Shown: positions 28,850 to 37,538 of the stretch, piece by piece
Layout: every line of letters begins with the position of its first letter
Position numbering within the stretch: the first letter of the stretch is position 1
NCBI GenBank assembly: GCA_963707275.1
Contig: CAVPPH010000003.1
Span: forward strand, 1-64,000
Reading direction: 5' to 3'
Length of the DNA stretch: 64,000 nt
Source: JACKBK01 sp963707275
GTDB taxonomy: Bacteria; Chloroflexota; Anaerolineae; JAAEKA01
Translations under genes and position numbers: made by a program
Notes under the pieces: model-generated
Databases searched by the model: none
The model's input: the letters and a program-made list of their open reading frames with translations, nothing else
Told to the model about the DNA's origin: nothing

Positions 28850-31800
28850 ATGACCAATCAACGCAACAGCCCCACCGGCAACATCACCTACACCCGCGAG
28901 ATCGGACCGCGACAGGCGATCAGCGTCGGCCTGCGCGCCAGCCTGCCAATTCTGGCATTCCTGGCGCTGGGACCGATGGTCGCCGACAGTGGCCGGAGCG
29001 CGCCGCTGGCCCTGATACTGGGCGCGGTGATCTGGCTGCTGACGGTGCTCTCCTACCTGGAACTGGCCAGTTTCACCGACGAAAGTGGGGTCCACGACAC
29101 CATCGCCACGCAGCGCAGCGGGATCGTCGCGTTTCTGGCAACCCTGGCGCTGTTGCTGGCCAACATCACCGTAGCTGCCTTGCTGGCCCGGTCAATTGCC
29201 CAGTTGCTGCTCCCCTTCCAACAGACGTACCTGCCTTCTCTGGACCCCACGCTCGCGGTGGCTGTCCTGGCGATTGGCGCGGTCGTCCTGGGAACCGCTC
29301 TGGCGCTGCGCCGCCGCCAGTCGTGGCGACGCACCAGCTATCTGCTGTTGCTGGCGGGTCTGGCGGGCGTGGTTCTCGTGGTGGCTGGTGCGCTGTCGGT
29401 CAAGCCATCGATCGCCTACCTGCCGGCAGCGGACATGGCTGGCCTGTTCAAAGCCGCCGCATACCCGATCCTGCTATTGCTGGCAGTGGAGGCGATCAGC
29501 GAATGGAAGGGCAATCTGCGGCGCGACCGCTACAGCCGTTTCCCGATGCTGATTGCGTTCATGCTGCCGATCCTGTTGATAGGCGCGCTGGCGCTTCTAT
29601 GGTCCGGCCTGCGCATTGACCCGCGCGGCATGGCGCTGGGTGGTCTGGCAACGGTTGTCAGCGAGCTGCCGTTCGGCTGGCAGCTTGCGAGCTTGCTGTT
29701 CATCATCGTGCTGGCCAGTGCAACCGGCACGGTACTGCTGCAGGCCAATCGGCTGCTGCGACAACTGGTGCGTGAGGGCTACCTGCCGGGCGCCGCCGTT
29801 GCCAGCAGCCGGCTCAGCAATGCGCTGTTCAGCATCGTTTCGGTCGCAGTTCTCGCCGTCCTTGCGCTGATTATCTCGCAACCCGTGACGATAGCCATCG
29901 CGGTCGGGCTGATGCTGGTCTACGCTGGCGCGATCAACTTCGCCGGGATATTCTATCGCCCCAAAGACAACGGTCAACTGCCGGAACACGTCATCCGCCT
30001 GCCGATTCCTCCGCTGATCCCCACGCTGGGGTTGGCGGTGACGGTTTTCGTCGCCGTGACAGCCGACTTGCCTGCCAAGATCACTGCGATAGCCGTCATC
30101 GCGGTAGCTGCAGTGATCTACGCGGCTTACGGCCGCGCCGCCCACAACCGGGCGGATGAATCACGGACCGTCTTTGGCAAGCAGGCCAGCGCGCGCGTGG
30201 CTGAGGACCGCACCTATCGCATCCTGGTGCCGCTGGGACAGGACAGCGAGCGGCGCAAGACGCTGATCGACGTCGCCATCATGCTGGCCGAGTCTCAGAA
30301 CGGCGTGGTGATGCCGCTGGAAGTGGTCGAACTGGCGCCGCAGCAGACGCGGGCCGAAGGCGCCCGTATCGCCAGAGAGCGCAATCAGCTCCTGCAGTGG
30401 GCCATCGGCGAGCGCAGCGGGCCGGTCCCCGTCATTCCACTGACCCGCATCGGCCACAGCGTCAGCCAGACCATCATCGACACGGCGCGCGACGAAGACG
30501 CCACCATGATCCTGACCTACTGGGCCCAGCGCCGCGAAACCGACATCGGCAAGTCCACCGGCATAGTCGGTGAGCTGGTCCGGGGTGCGCCCTGCATCGT
30601 CGCAGCCATCAACGGAGACGTTGAAGGCACAGTCAAGCGCATTCTGGTGCCCACCGCGGGCGGCCCCAATGCGCCTGTGGCGGCTCAGCTCGCCTTGAGC
30701 CTCGCTCTGGCCAACGACGCACAGGTAGTGGGATTCAGCGTCGTGCGCGACGAAGATGACGCTGACGCGCTGGCAGCCGCCGAAGAAGTCGTACGCTCGA
30801 CCTTCGCCGGACTGGAAGGCGCCGACAGTGTTGAGGTGCGCGTCGTGCACAACCCGAAGCCGATCGCCACGATCCTGGTGGATGAAGCTAGCGAAGGCTA
30901 TGATCTGGTGATGCTGGGCGCGTCCAATGAGGGAATGCTGGACAACATCCTTTTCGGCAACGTGCCGGAACGCGTCGCAGCCGAAGCGCCAATCCCCACT
31001 ATCATGGTGCGGGCCGGGCAGCCGGCCCGCGAGGCGTTCCTGCGGCTTTTATGGGGCAGAGTACAGGAATACGCGCCCGTCCTGAACCGGGAAGACCAGA
31101 TACTGCTGTTTCGCAATCTGCGCCGCGGCGCGCGCGCCAACGTCAACTACTACGTGCTGATCGTGCTATCGGCCATCATCGCCACGCTGGGGCTGTGGCA
31201 GAACAGCGCGGCCGTCATTATCGGCGCGATGCTGGTGGCGCCGCTGATGACGCCGATCCTCGCCACCAGCCTGGGTGTCGTCATGGGGGAGCCGCGGACG
31301 ATCCGCGTGGCCGCCGAGTCGACGCTGAAAGGGGTGGTGCTGGGCATCGCCATCGCGCTGTTCATCGCGCTGATCCTGCCGGGCGAAAAGATCGGCTCGG
31401 AGATTCTGGCGCGCACACAGCCCTCGCTGCTGGACATGGCGGTCGCGCTGGCGTCAGGTGCAGCGGGCGCCTACGCGCTGGCCAGAAAAGAGGTGTCAGC
31501 GGCGCTGCCGGGCGTGGCCATCGCGGCCGCGCTGATGCCGCCGCTGTGTACGGTGGGCATCGGGCTGGCGGTGTTCTCAGGTCCCATCGCGGGCGGCGCG
31601 TTTCTGCTGTTCACTACCAACCTGATCGCGATCATCGTCGCTGGCACGGCCGTGTTCCTTGTGCTGGGCGTGCGGCCGCGCGATGACGAAGAGCGCGAGC
31701 AAAACTTCCGCCGCGGCTTGATCGCCGGCATCGTCATGCTGCTGGTTGTCAGCATGACGCTGGCCCTGCCGACCCTGCGCCAGCGCATGAACCTCAGCCC

Positions 31801-32048
31801 GACCACCAGCGTCACGGGCATCGTGACCGATCTGGCAAAGGCCGAGGGCGTCGAGGTAATCACGGTGGACACCACGCAAGTCGAGGGTGTCACCCGCGTC
31901 GTGGCGCGGATCGAGCGCGCCGGCCGGCCAAATCAGCAGCGAAATCGTCGATGCCTGGAGCCGGGAGCTTGCTGCAAAACAAGGCTCACCGGTTGACATG
32001 ACAGTGGAGATCGTGCCGCTGATCGAAATCCAGTCGTCCAGCCCGTAG
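28850..32048 (+). CDS. APC-type permease fused to two UspA domains and DUF389
   Basis: Domains in order: an amino acid/polyamine permease-like membrane region (about 15-430) starting YTREIGPRQAISVGLRASLP; UspA 1 from RTYRILVPLG (about 453-582); UspA 2 from VKRILVPTAGG (about 595-730) with the ATP-loop pattern GASNEGMLDNILFG; and DUF389 from ANVNYYVLIVLSAIIATLGL (about 762-950) with GAMLVAPLMTPIL and AALMPPLCTVGIGLAVFSG. APC-UspA and UspA-DUF389 pairs are known separately; all four in one chain is unusual. A single indel near 31925 hides the native end, which continues QISSEIVDAWSRELAAKQG to a stop at 32046-32048. It should lie in the cytoplasmic membrane with nucleotide-binding UspA domains in the cytosol between two transport modules. 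Confidence 0.85.
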
Positions 32049-32163
32049 CAAAAGAGTGGACAAGGGCGGTCCAAAGTGGACGGTTAACCGAAATGCAACA
32101 GTCACTTGCGGGCGGCCAAACAGGCTCTGGCTTTCGGCCGGCGCCTTCCAAGTTCCGGAACAC

Positions 32164-32200
32164 AAGGCGGTGGCGAACCGATATCGGTTGCCACCGCCTT
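32164..32200. terminator. Bidirectional terminator-like hairpin
   Basis: AAGGCGGTGGCGAACCGA pairs with TCGGTTGCCACCGCCTT with one bulged base. The A/T-flanked stem lies between two convergent genes (ending 32048 and 32258), so it can end transcription from both sides. Confidence 0.7.
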
Positions 32201-32257
32201 CCACGCTTGACAGTCTTTCTTTGTCTTGGTCAGGCGTGAGTACAACCTGTCACCATG

Positions 32258-33016
32258 TCAATCCAGCAGAGGGGCGACGATCAGGATTCCGGAGACACCT
32301 GGCTCTATCCAAACGGGCTTCAGTTTCAGAGCGACCAGGGTATCTTCGCCATTGAGCATGGCCCGTGCATGCGCAAGCACGCCGACCTTCCCCTCACCAG
32401 CCGCCACAGTCGTTCCTTCTTCGATGCTCAGGACGATGGTGCTAAGGGTCCAGGATTCGTCGTCGAACATCTGGATGGCGCCGTAGACTTCAATCCATTC
32501 TGCCATCTCGATGCCCGCAATGCGATCAGCCACCAGTTGACCTTCGCTGTTCTCAATCGCGTGGACTTCGGCCCAGGCAGGTGGATCCACCGAACCGCAG
32601 CGGTTGCAGAAGCGCGTGTTCTCGTCGGCAACGATGGTTTGGCCGGCAATCACCCATTCTCCCAGATCGCCTTCTGGCCGGAACTGAATGGGACCTCTAA
32701 GTAACACCTCAGCGGGTTTGACGAACAGTTTGGTGGCGACGAGGGTATCTTCTTCCCATGAACCCATCACGTCGGCCCACATGCCGGTTTCCAGCGTATC
32801 GGTAGTCAGCTTGTAGTGCGTTGCGGCCGTGCGCAGAACGTCGATGCCGGCGATCGTGTAATTGTCGCCTGCAATCTCTGTGATGACGCCACCGAATGTG
32901 AGGTCAACCTGACCTCCGTTGCTCTGCACTCCGGGCGGTGCAGGGACAAACGCCGTGGTGAGCAAGAGCATCAAAACGACGGTTGCGAGCCTATAGATGG
33001 ATAGTCTGTTGTTCAT
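32258..33016 (-). CDS. Secreted DUF5666-like repeat protein
   Basis: 252 residues with a signal peptide (about 1-33, hydrophobic LATVVLMLLLTTAFVPAPP) and three repeats of a small beta unit: VDLTFGGVITEIAGDNYTIA, VLLRGPIQFRPEGDLGEWVI and EWIEVYGAIQMFDDESWTLS, each followed by a T/V-G-xx-V/A-x-V segment. This resembles DUF5666, an OB-like extracytoplasmic domain of unknown role. A CNRCG pair lies in the second unit. It is the last gene of a minus-strand group that begins with the ECF sigma factor at 35650, so its expression may depend on that sigma factor. Confidence 0.7.
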   Translation of the reverse strand: MNNRLSIYRLATVVLMLLLTTAFVPAPPGVQSNGGQVDLTFGGVITEIAGDNYTIAGIDVLRTAATHYKLTTDTLETGMWADVMGSWEEDTLVATKLFVKPAEVLLRGPIQFRPEGDLGEWVIAGQTIVADENTRFCNRCGSVDPPAWAEVHAIENSEGQLVADRIAGIEMAEWIEVYGAIQMFDDESWTLSTIVLSIEEGTTVAAGEGKVGVLAHARAMLNGEDTLVALKLKPVWIEPGVSGILIVAPLLD

Positions 33017-33052
33017 TGTGTTTCTCCGTGCTGTAAGGTCACAGCCTTGCGT

Positions 33053-33805
33053 TTACTGTCGCCGCGAGACCAGGGGGAGATACTTCCAGCGCACTTCGGG
33101 CGCCAGCGTCCCAGTCGGCGTCAGCGTTGGACTCGCCGAAGGAACGGTCGGCGTCGCCGTCGGTGTTGGAGCCACCGCTGTCGCGGTGGCTCCGGTCGGG
33201 GTAGAGGATGGGAGAGGCGTTGGGGAGGGCAGCGCCACGCCACATCCCATCACAGAGATGTCGTCCAGGAAGAAGCTGGTTGGGTAGCTGCCGCCGGTCT
33301 GGGCATGCCACTGCAGCAGCACTTCCTGGCCTCGGTATGTCATCAAGTCGATCACGATGTCCAACCAAATGTCGGACTCAGCCGTGTTGTCGACTGCAAG
33401 CAGGTCGGCCAGCCATACGCCATCAGGTCGCCGGACCGACAACACCAGTGTGTCGGCGATTACTGCACCCTCTTGCGTAATCATTGACCACCAGAAGGTG
33501 AGCGTAACAGCGCTGGCATCGGGAGGTATGGCTACCCGCTGACTCAATCGGTCGTCGGCGTTGTTTGCGCCGGCCAGGAATGCACCCCACGAGCCGGTGC
33601 GAGGATTGAAATCACTGACCAGATCATAACCGCCAGCACTGGACTGATTCCAGTCGGTGGCGCCATCTTCGAAGTCACCGTTGGTGAGCAACTCGACACA
33701 ATCAGTTGGGAGATTTTCCAGTGACGTAACAGGTGTCACACCTGCCAGTCCCAACGTCAGCAAGATCACGAATCCTGTGCCGACCAGTTGAAAACCCTGT
33801 TTCAT
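33053..33805 (-). CDS. Secreted protein with jelly-roll-like domain and YLPLV C-terminal tail
   Basis: 250 residues. Signal peptide (about 1-28), then ELLTNGDFEDGATDWNQSSA, a common opening of CBM4/9-type carbohydrate-binding jelly rolls, with VTLTFWWSM and SFFLDDISVMGCG closing the domain (about 35-190). A Pro/Thr/Ala-rich linker follows, and the chain ends RWKYLPLVSRRQ. From memory, many secreted Chloroflexota proteins end with a P/T-rich linker and (V/K)YLPLV plus basic residues, which may be a surface-retention or sorting signal; that meaning is inference. Confidence 0.7.
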   Translation of the reverse strand: MKQGFQLVGTGFVILLTLGLAGVTPVTSLENLPTDCVELLTNGDFEDGATDWNQSSAGGYDLVSDFNPRTGSWGAFLAGANNADDRLSQRVAIPPDASAVTLTFWWSMITQEGAVIADTLVLSVRRPDGVWLADLLAVDNTAESDIWLDIVIDLMTYRGQEVLLQWHAQTGGSYPTSFFLDDISVMGCGVALPSPTPLPSSTPTGATATAVAPTPTATPTVPSASPTLTPTGTLAPEVRWKYLPLVSRRQ

Positions 33806-33825
33806 AGTCGCTCACCTGTGACGAT

Positions 33826-35055
33826 CTATCGGCGACGCGGCGGCGGACCGTTGGGTTGCGATGGCGGACCGTTGCCAGCCGCCGGTGGCGTTTCGCCTTG
33901 CCCACCTTGCCCGTCTCCCGACGAATCGCCCGAGTTGCCGCCCGGCGTGGTCGACGGTTGAGCCTGGCCAGATTGCGTGCTGCTGCCGGATGGTGCCACG
34001 CTGCCCTGCTCGGCAGGCTGCTGCTCCTGCATGCCAGCGACCGGACTGGGTTGAAGTCGCATCTCGCCGGTTTGCTGCAATGTCCACGGTGAGTTAGGCA
34101 CGTCCAGTGGCCGATCACCGCCAGGACAGGTGGCACAGCCCGCTCCGAATTGGCCTGACGGACGGTTCTCGCCTCGCGGGACATCGGTTGGACGGTTGAT
34201 CATCGACCCTTGCTGTTCCTGTTGTGGCGCTACCGTTGCTGCCGGCACGGGCTGCCAGGGCTGGCTATGCTGATTGAGTTCACCGTTGGCGGGTGCCTGC
34301 GGCGGCATGACGGTCGGTTGAGGCGACGGGTCACCCGGCTGTACCTGAACCGCGAGCTGGTGCATCCAGCGTGCCCGGGTGCGAACCTGCTCAGCAGCTT
34401 CCGGATCGCCTATTCGGGCGGCTAGCTGTGTCATAAGCTGAGCGTTAGCTTCCAGCCGCGTTGCAATGCGCGCTCGTTCACCTGCCTCTGCTTGCTCGGC
34501 GTTTCTGATCGACGCCTGCGCGCTGACCATGGCAGCTTCCATCGCCCGTGTTTCCACCTGGCTTGTCGCATCGTAATATACGATCAGGTCATCAAGACGC
34601 CGGTCAACCAACGCCAACTCAACATCGACACGATTCACCGGTGTGGATTGATACAACGCCGGCAACCGCTCCGCCATCACGCGAATCCCGTAGGCAACGT
34701 CACCAGGCTGGCTGGCTATCACAGCCGTTCCCGAAATCAATACTGTCAGCAGCAATGCCAGAAAGAAGGCCGTGGCCAATCCGCGGGATCGGGGCACTCC
34801 TGCCAACAGGTTCCACCAGGATTGTCTGGCCGGCTGCTCAGCCAGCGCAGCGCGAAGCATGATTTTTGCCCGCATTCGCTGCGGTTCACTCAAGCGATAG
34901 CTTCCAATGGCCCGTACCTGGGAAGCAGCGCTGAACATTGCAGTGAAACGATAGGCAAGCTCGGCATCCTCCGGCAGACACTCCGCGACCGGCAATCCCT
35001 GAGCCACTCTTTCCAAACACTCGTCCAACAATACAATCTCGTTCATCTTACTCAT
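33826..35055 (-). CDS. Anti-sigma-factor-like membrane protein (DUF5667 type)
   Basis: 409 residues: an N-terminal cytosolic helical domain (1-88) starting MSKMNEIVLLDECLERVAQG, one membrane segment (about 92-114, ATAFFLALLLTVLISGTAVI), then QPGDVAYGIRVMAERLPALY and a helical DRRLDDLIVYYDATSQ region typical of DUF5667, followed by a long Gln/Pro/Gly-rich extracellular tail. The gene overlaps the 3' end of the ECF sigma gene by 8 bases, the usual place of a cognate anti-sigma factor. It would hold the sigma factor at the membrane until an external signal arrives. No zinc-binding ZAS motif is visible. Confidence 0.75.
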   Translation of the reverse strand: MSKMNEIVLLDECLERVAQGLPVAECLPEDAELAYRFTAMFSAASQVRAIGSYRLSEPQRMRAKIMLRAALAEQPARQSWWNLLAGVPRSRGLATAFFLALLLTVLISGTAVIASQPGDVAYGIRVMAERLPALYQSTPVNRVDVELALVDRRLDDLIVYYDATSQVETRAMEAAMVSAQASIRNAEQAEAGERARIATRLEANAQLMTQLAARIGDPEAAEQVRTRARWMHQLAVQVQPGDPSPQPTVMPPQAPANGELNQHSQPWQPVPAATVAPQQEQQGSMINRPTDVPRGENRPSGQFGAGCATCPGGDRPLDVPNSPWTLQQTGEMRLQPSPVAGMQEQQPAEQGSVAPSGSSTQSGQAQPSTTPGGNSGDSSGDGQGGQGETPPAAGNGPPSQPNGPPPRRR

Positions 35056-35650
35056 CCTGATGGGCCAGCAACCGGCTCAGTCTGCTCAATGCCCGGTGTT
35101 GCAGCGACTTGACCGCGCCTTCTGACTTTCCAAGCCAGGCGGCGACTTCTGCATTGCTCATCTCCTCGCCGAACTTGCCTACCAACACCAATCGTTGATC
35201 CTCACTCAATTGCTCCATCACCTGAGCAATCTCGGCAATCGCCTCCTTTCTTTCGACGACGTGGCCTGGATCAGCCGTCTCGGCTGGTAGTGAAAGCGCC
35301 TCATCCAGTTGCACCTCCGAATGCTTGCTGGCAACGCGGTAGTGGTCGTTCACCAGGTTGCCGGCGATCCGATAGATCCAGGCACTAAACGAAGCCGCCG
35401 GCCGCTGCCGGTTCAGCCGGAACCGATCGATCCGCTGTATAACACGCAGAAACACTTCGGTTGTCAGGTCTGCAGCGCCATCCGGGTCGCCAGTGCGAGC
35501 CAGAATATAGCGGTAGAGCCGGTCAGAATAGAGGTCGTACAACGCCTCTATGGCAACCGATTCTCGTTGCTGACAACGCGGTAGCAACTCAGTGATTTGC
35601 TGGTCGGTTACCGGTGCATGCATGGCCGTGCTCACTTCAATCAACGGCAT
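35048..35650 (-). CDS. ECF RNA polymerase sigma factor
   Basis: 200 residues with sigma region 2 (EALYDLYSDRLYRYILART, then DLTTEVFLRVIQRIDRF and FSAWIYRIAGNLVNDHYR) and region 4 (LSEDQRLVLVGKFGEEMSNA, AEVAAWLGKSEGAVKSLQHR helix-turn-helix). It belongs to the ECF group that directs RNA polymerase to stress or envelope genes. AAGGGG lies 6 bases before the ATG at 35650; an internal ATG at 35623 is possible. It is transcribed away from the aro leader and leads a four-gene minus-strand group (sigma, anti-sigma, two secreted proteins). Confidence 0.85.
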   Translation of the reverse strand: MPLIEVSTAMHAPVTDQQITELLPRCQQRESVAIEALYDLYSDRLYRYILARTGDPDGAADLTTEVFLRVIQRIDRFRLNRQRPAASFSAWIYRIAGNLVNDHYRVASKHSEVQLDEALSLPAETADPGHVVERKEAIAEIAQVMEQLSEDQRLVLVGKFGEEMSNAEVAAWLGKSEGAVKSLQHRALSRLSRLLAHQDE

Positions 35651-35807
35651 CAGCGCCCCTTGGATACGGGTAGATCAGGAAATACTTGCGAGAAAGATCA
35701 CACACCCATGATACCGCAGAGTCTGCTCAAAATCAACAGATTCTCAGACAACCCGATCAAACCGCCATGTGGCACCTCCACTGCTAGAAAACCGCACTCA
35801 ACGCGGC

Positions 35808-35836
35808 TTGACAGCCATCATTTCTTGTGCTACCAT
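35808..35836 (+). promoter_or_regulatory. Promoter of the aromatic amino acid operon leader
   Basis: TTGACA at 35808-35813 and TACCAT at 35831-35836, spacer 17. Transcription would start near 35843, leaving about 18 bases before the leader peptide start at 35861. Confidence 0.65.
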
Positions 35837-35860
35837 CCCCCTCACTTTGAGGAACCCCCT

Positions 35861-36031
35861 GTGAACTCGCGAATGATGTCATCAAGGCAACACCGTATCG
35901 ACTCTCTGAATGAGGGCAAGCCCTCTGCACCGCGCCCGCGCCTGGACAATACCTGGCGCGGTTTTTATTTTGGATACTATTTTGCGGCATCAACACGCGC
36001 GCTTCACGCAGGGTCTGCAACGGTGTCCTGA
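35861..36031 (+). CDS. Phe/Tyr-rich leader peptide of an attenuator
   Basis: A GTG at 35861, 7 bases after GAGGA (35849-35853), opens a 56-residue reading frame ending TGA at 36029-36031. ATG codons at 35873 and 35876 are alternative starts. Codons 35-41 encode FYFGYYF: three Phe and three Tyr codons within seven (35963-35983). This is what the leader peptides of transcription attenuators for aromatic amino acid operons look like, where ribosome stalling at the control codons reports shortage of charged tRNA. The peptide is longer than the classic 14-30 residues. It is followed by mutually exclusive RNA hairpins and then by aroH, pheA and DAHP synthase genes. Confidence 0.72.
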   Translation: MNSRMMSSRQHRIDSLNEGKPSAPRPRLDNTWRGFYFGYYFAASTRALHAGSATVS

Positions 36032-36088
36032 CCAGGAACTCATTAACCGACCGACAAGAGCGTGAAGCGCCAAGCTTCACGCTTTTTT
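36001..36088 (+). terminator. Attenuator: competing antiterminator and terminator before aroH
   Basis: Segment 2, GCGTGAAGC (36060-36068), can pair with segment 3, GCTTCACGC (36074-36082), followed by six T: a strong intrinsic terminator 22 bases before the aroH start. An identical copy of segment 3 lies upstream as segment 1 (36001-36009), inside the leader peptide gene 18 bases past the last Phe control codon, and can capture segment 2 instead. A stalled ribosome at the Phe/Tyr codons leaves segment 1 free (readthrough); a ribosome that reaches the stop codon covers or disturbs it (termination). A further hairpin, CCGCGCC/GGCGCGG at 35936-35961, may act as a pause site. Confidence 0.75.
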
Positions 36089-36110
36089 GATGCAACGCAT
36101 TGGAGGCCAT

Positions 36111-36563
36111 ATGCCAAATCGAGGCGTCCGCGGCGCCACCACCACCGATGAAAACACCGCCGAAGCGATCCTGCGCGAAACCCGCCGGCTGCTGGCGCTG
36201 ATGATCCACCTCAACGGTATCCAGCCCGACGACGTGGCCAGCGTCATCTTCTCGACGACGCGCGACCTGACCGCGGAGTACCCCGCCCTGGCGGCCCGCC
36301 AGCTCGGCTGGCTGGACACGGCGCTGCTCTGCGGCCACGAGATGGACGTGCCGGGCGGGCTGCCGCGTTGCATCCGCGTGCTGGTCAACTGGAACACCGA
36401 CACGCCGGGACACGATCTGGTACACGTCTATCTGCGCGGCGCGCGCAATCTGCGGCCCGACAAGGCCGCGCTGCCGCCGGTCAACGACGACGAGCTGGAA
36501 AGCTGGATCGACCGCCAGGTTACCACGTGGCAGGACCAGAAGTCCGCCAAGAAGGAGAAACGA
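36111..36563 (+). CDS. aroH: AroH-class chorismate mutase, in frame with downstream PheA
   Basis: Converts chorismate to prephenate. Starts MPNRGVRGATTTDENTAEAI with Arg7 at the exact catalytic position of the Bacillus enzyme, CGHEMDVPGGLPRCIRVLV with the catalytic Glu and Arg, and VYLRGARNLRPDKAAL with the active-site Tyr. The normal chain ends around residue 125; here about 30 charged residues (SAKKEKR at the end) continue without a stop into prephenate dehydratase at Met152. Either this is a real AroH-PheA fusion, unlike the usual AroQ-PheA, or a stop has been lost to an error; AAGAAGGAG before 36564 suggests PheA can also start on its own. Confidence 0.85.
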
Positions 36564-37428
36564 ATGAGCGTCGTGGCATTTCAAGGTGAACACGGAGCGT
36601 ACTCTGAGCAAGCCGTGTTCCAGCACTTCGGCCAGGAGGTGGTGACGCTGCCCTGCTACGCCTTCGAGGGTATCTTCGCCGCCGTGGACTCGCGCGAGGC
36701 GGACTTCGGCCTGGTGCCGGTGGAGAACTCGGTGGCCGGCTCCATCAACCGCGCCTATGATCTACTGCTGGACCACGACCTGCGCGTCTGGGGTGAGGTG
36801 CTGCTGCGGGTGCGTCACAACCTGATGGCGCCGCCCGGCACGAGCCTCGACCAGGTCACCACGGTGCGCTCGCATCCGCAGGCGCTGGCGCAGTGCGAAC
36901 GCTGGATCAACCAGCGCGGCCTGAAGGCGGTGACCTGGTACGATACGGCCGGCAGCGCCAAGGAACTGGCGGCTGCACCTGGAGCCGGGCGTGGCCGCCA
37001 TCGCCAGCAGCCTGGCCGCCCAAACCTACGGGCTGGAAATCCTGGCCAGCGGCATCGAGGACCTGACCTGGAACTACACCCGTTTCTTCGTCGTCGGCCG
37101 GGGCGATCCGCCGGTCAGCGGCAACGCCAAGACCTCGCTGGTCTTCGCCGTGACCCACGAGCCGGGCTCGCTGGTGGCATGCCTCAACGAGTTCTCCAGC
37201 CGCGGCATCAACCTGACCAAGCTCGAAAGCCGGCCGCGGCGCAACCGCCCCTGGCACTACGTCTTCTACCTCGACTTCGACGGGCACTGGCAGGACCCGT
37301 CCTGTCAGCAGGCGCTGGTCGGACTGCTGGCGCGCGCTGCCTTCGTCAAGCTGCTCGGCTCCTATCCGGCAGCGGAGATGCCGCTGGACAACGCGGATGT
37401 GGGGCAGAGCGAGCTGCTGCAGATTTGA
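36564..37428 (+). CDS. pheA: Prephenate dehydratase with ACT domain, interrupted
   Basis: Makes phenylpyruvate from prephenate. MSVVAFQGEHGAYSEQAVFQ, FGLVPVENSVAGSINRAYDL, VRSHPQALAQCERWIN and YDTAGSAKELAA form the dehydratase domain; after a one-base shift near 36972 it continues LEPGVAAIASSLAAQTYGLE and NYTRFFVV with the catalytic TRF motif. The C-terminal ACT domain (TSLVFAVTHEPGSLVACLNE, LTKLESRP) is the Phe-binding regulatory site, so feedback inhibition is expected. An internal ribosome site lies just before ATG 36564. Beyond the indel the long upstream frame reads nonsense until it re-enters coding sequence at the DAHP synthase. Confidence 0.85.
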
Positions 37429-37538
37429 TAGGAGTTGCGCTTCGGCCGGTCTCCGACCGTGCCGACGTTAGTTTTCATCCAACTTTGCGGCAAGGCCCAG
37501 CATATGGGCAACTCAAACAGAAACAGGCAGGTACCACC

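Noticed and set aside
35861..36110. T-box riboswitch before aroH
   Set aside because: A CACCGCG word near the first hairpin recalls a T-box bulge, but no stem I specifier loop, AGUA or GNUG elements are visible, and a leader peptide with Phe/Tyr codons plus competing hairpins explains the region better.
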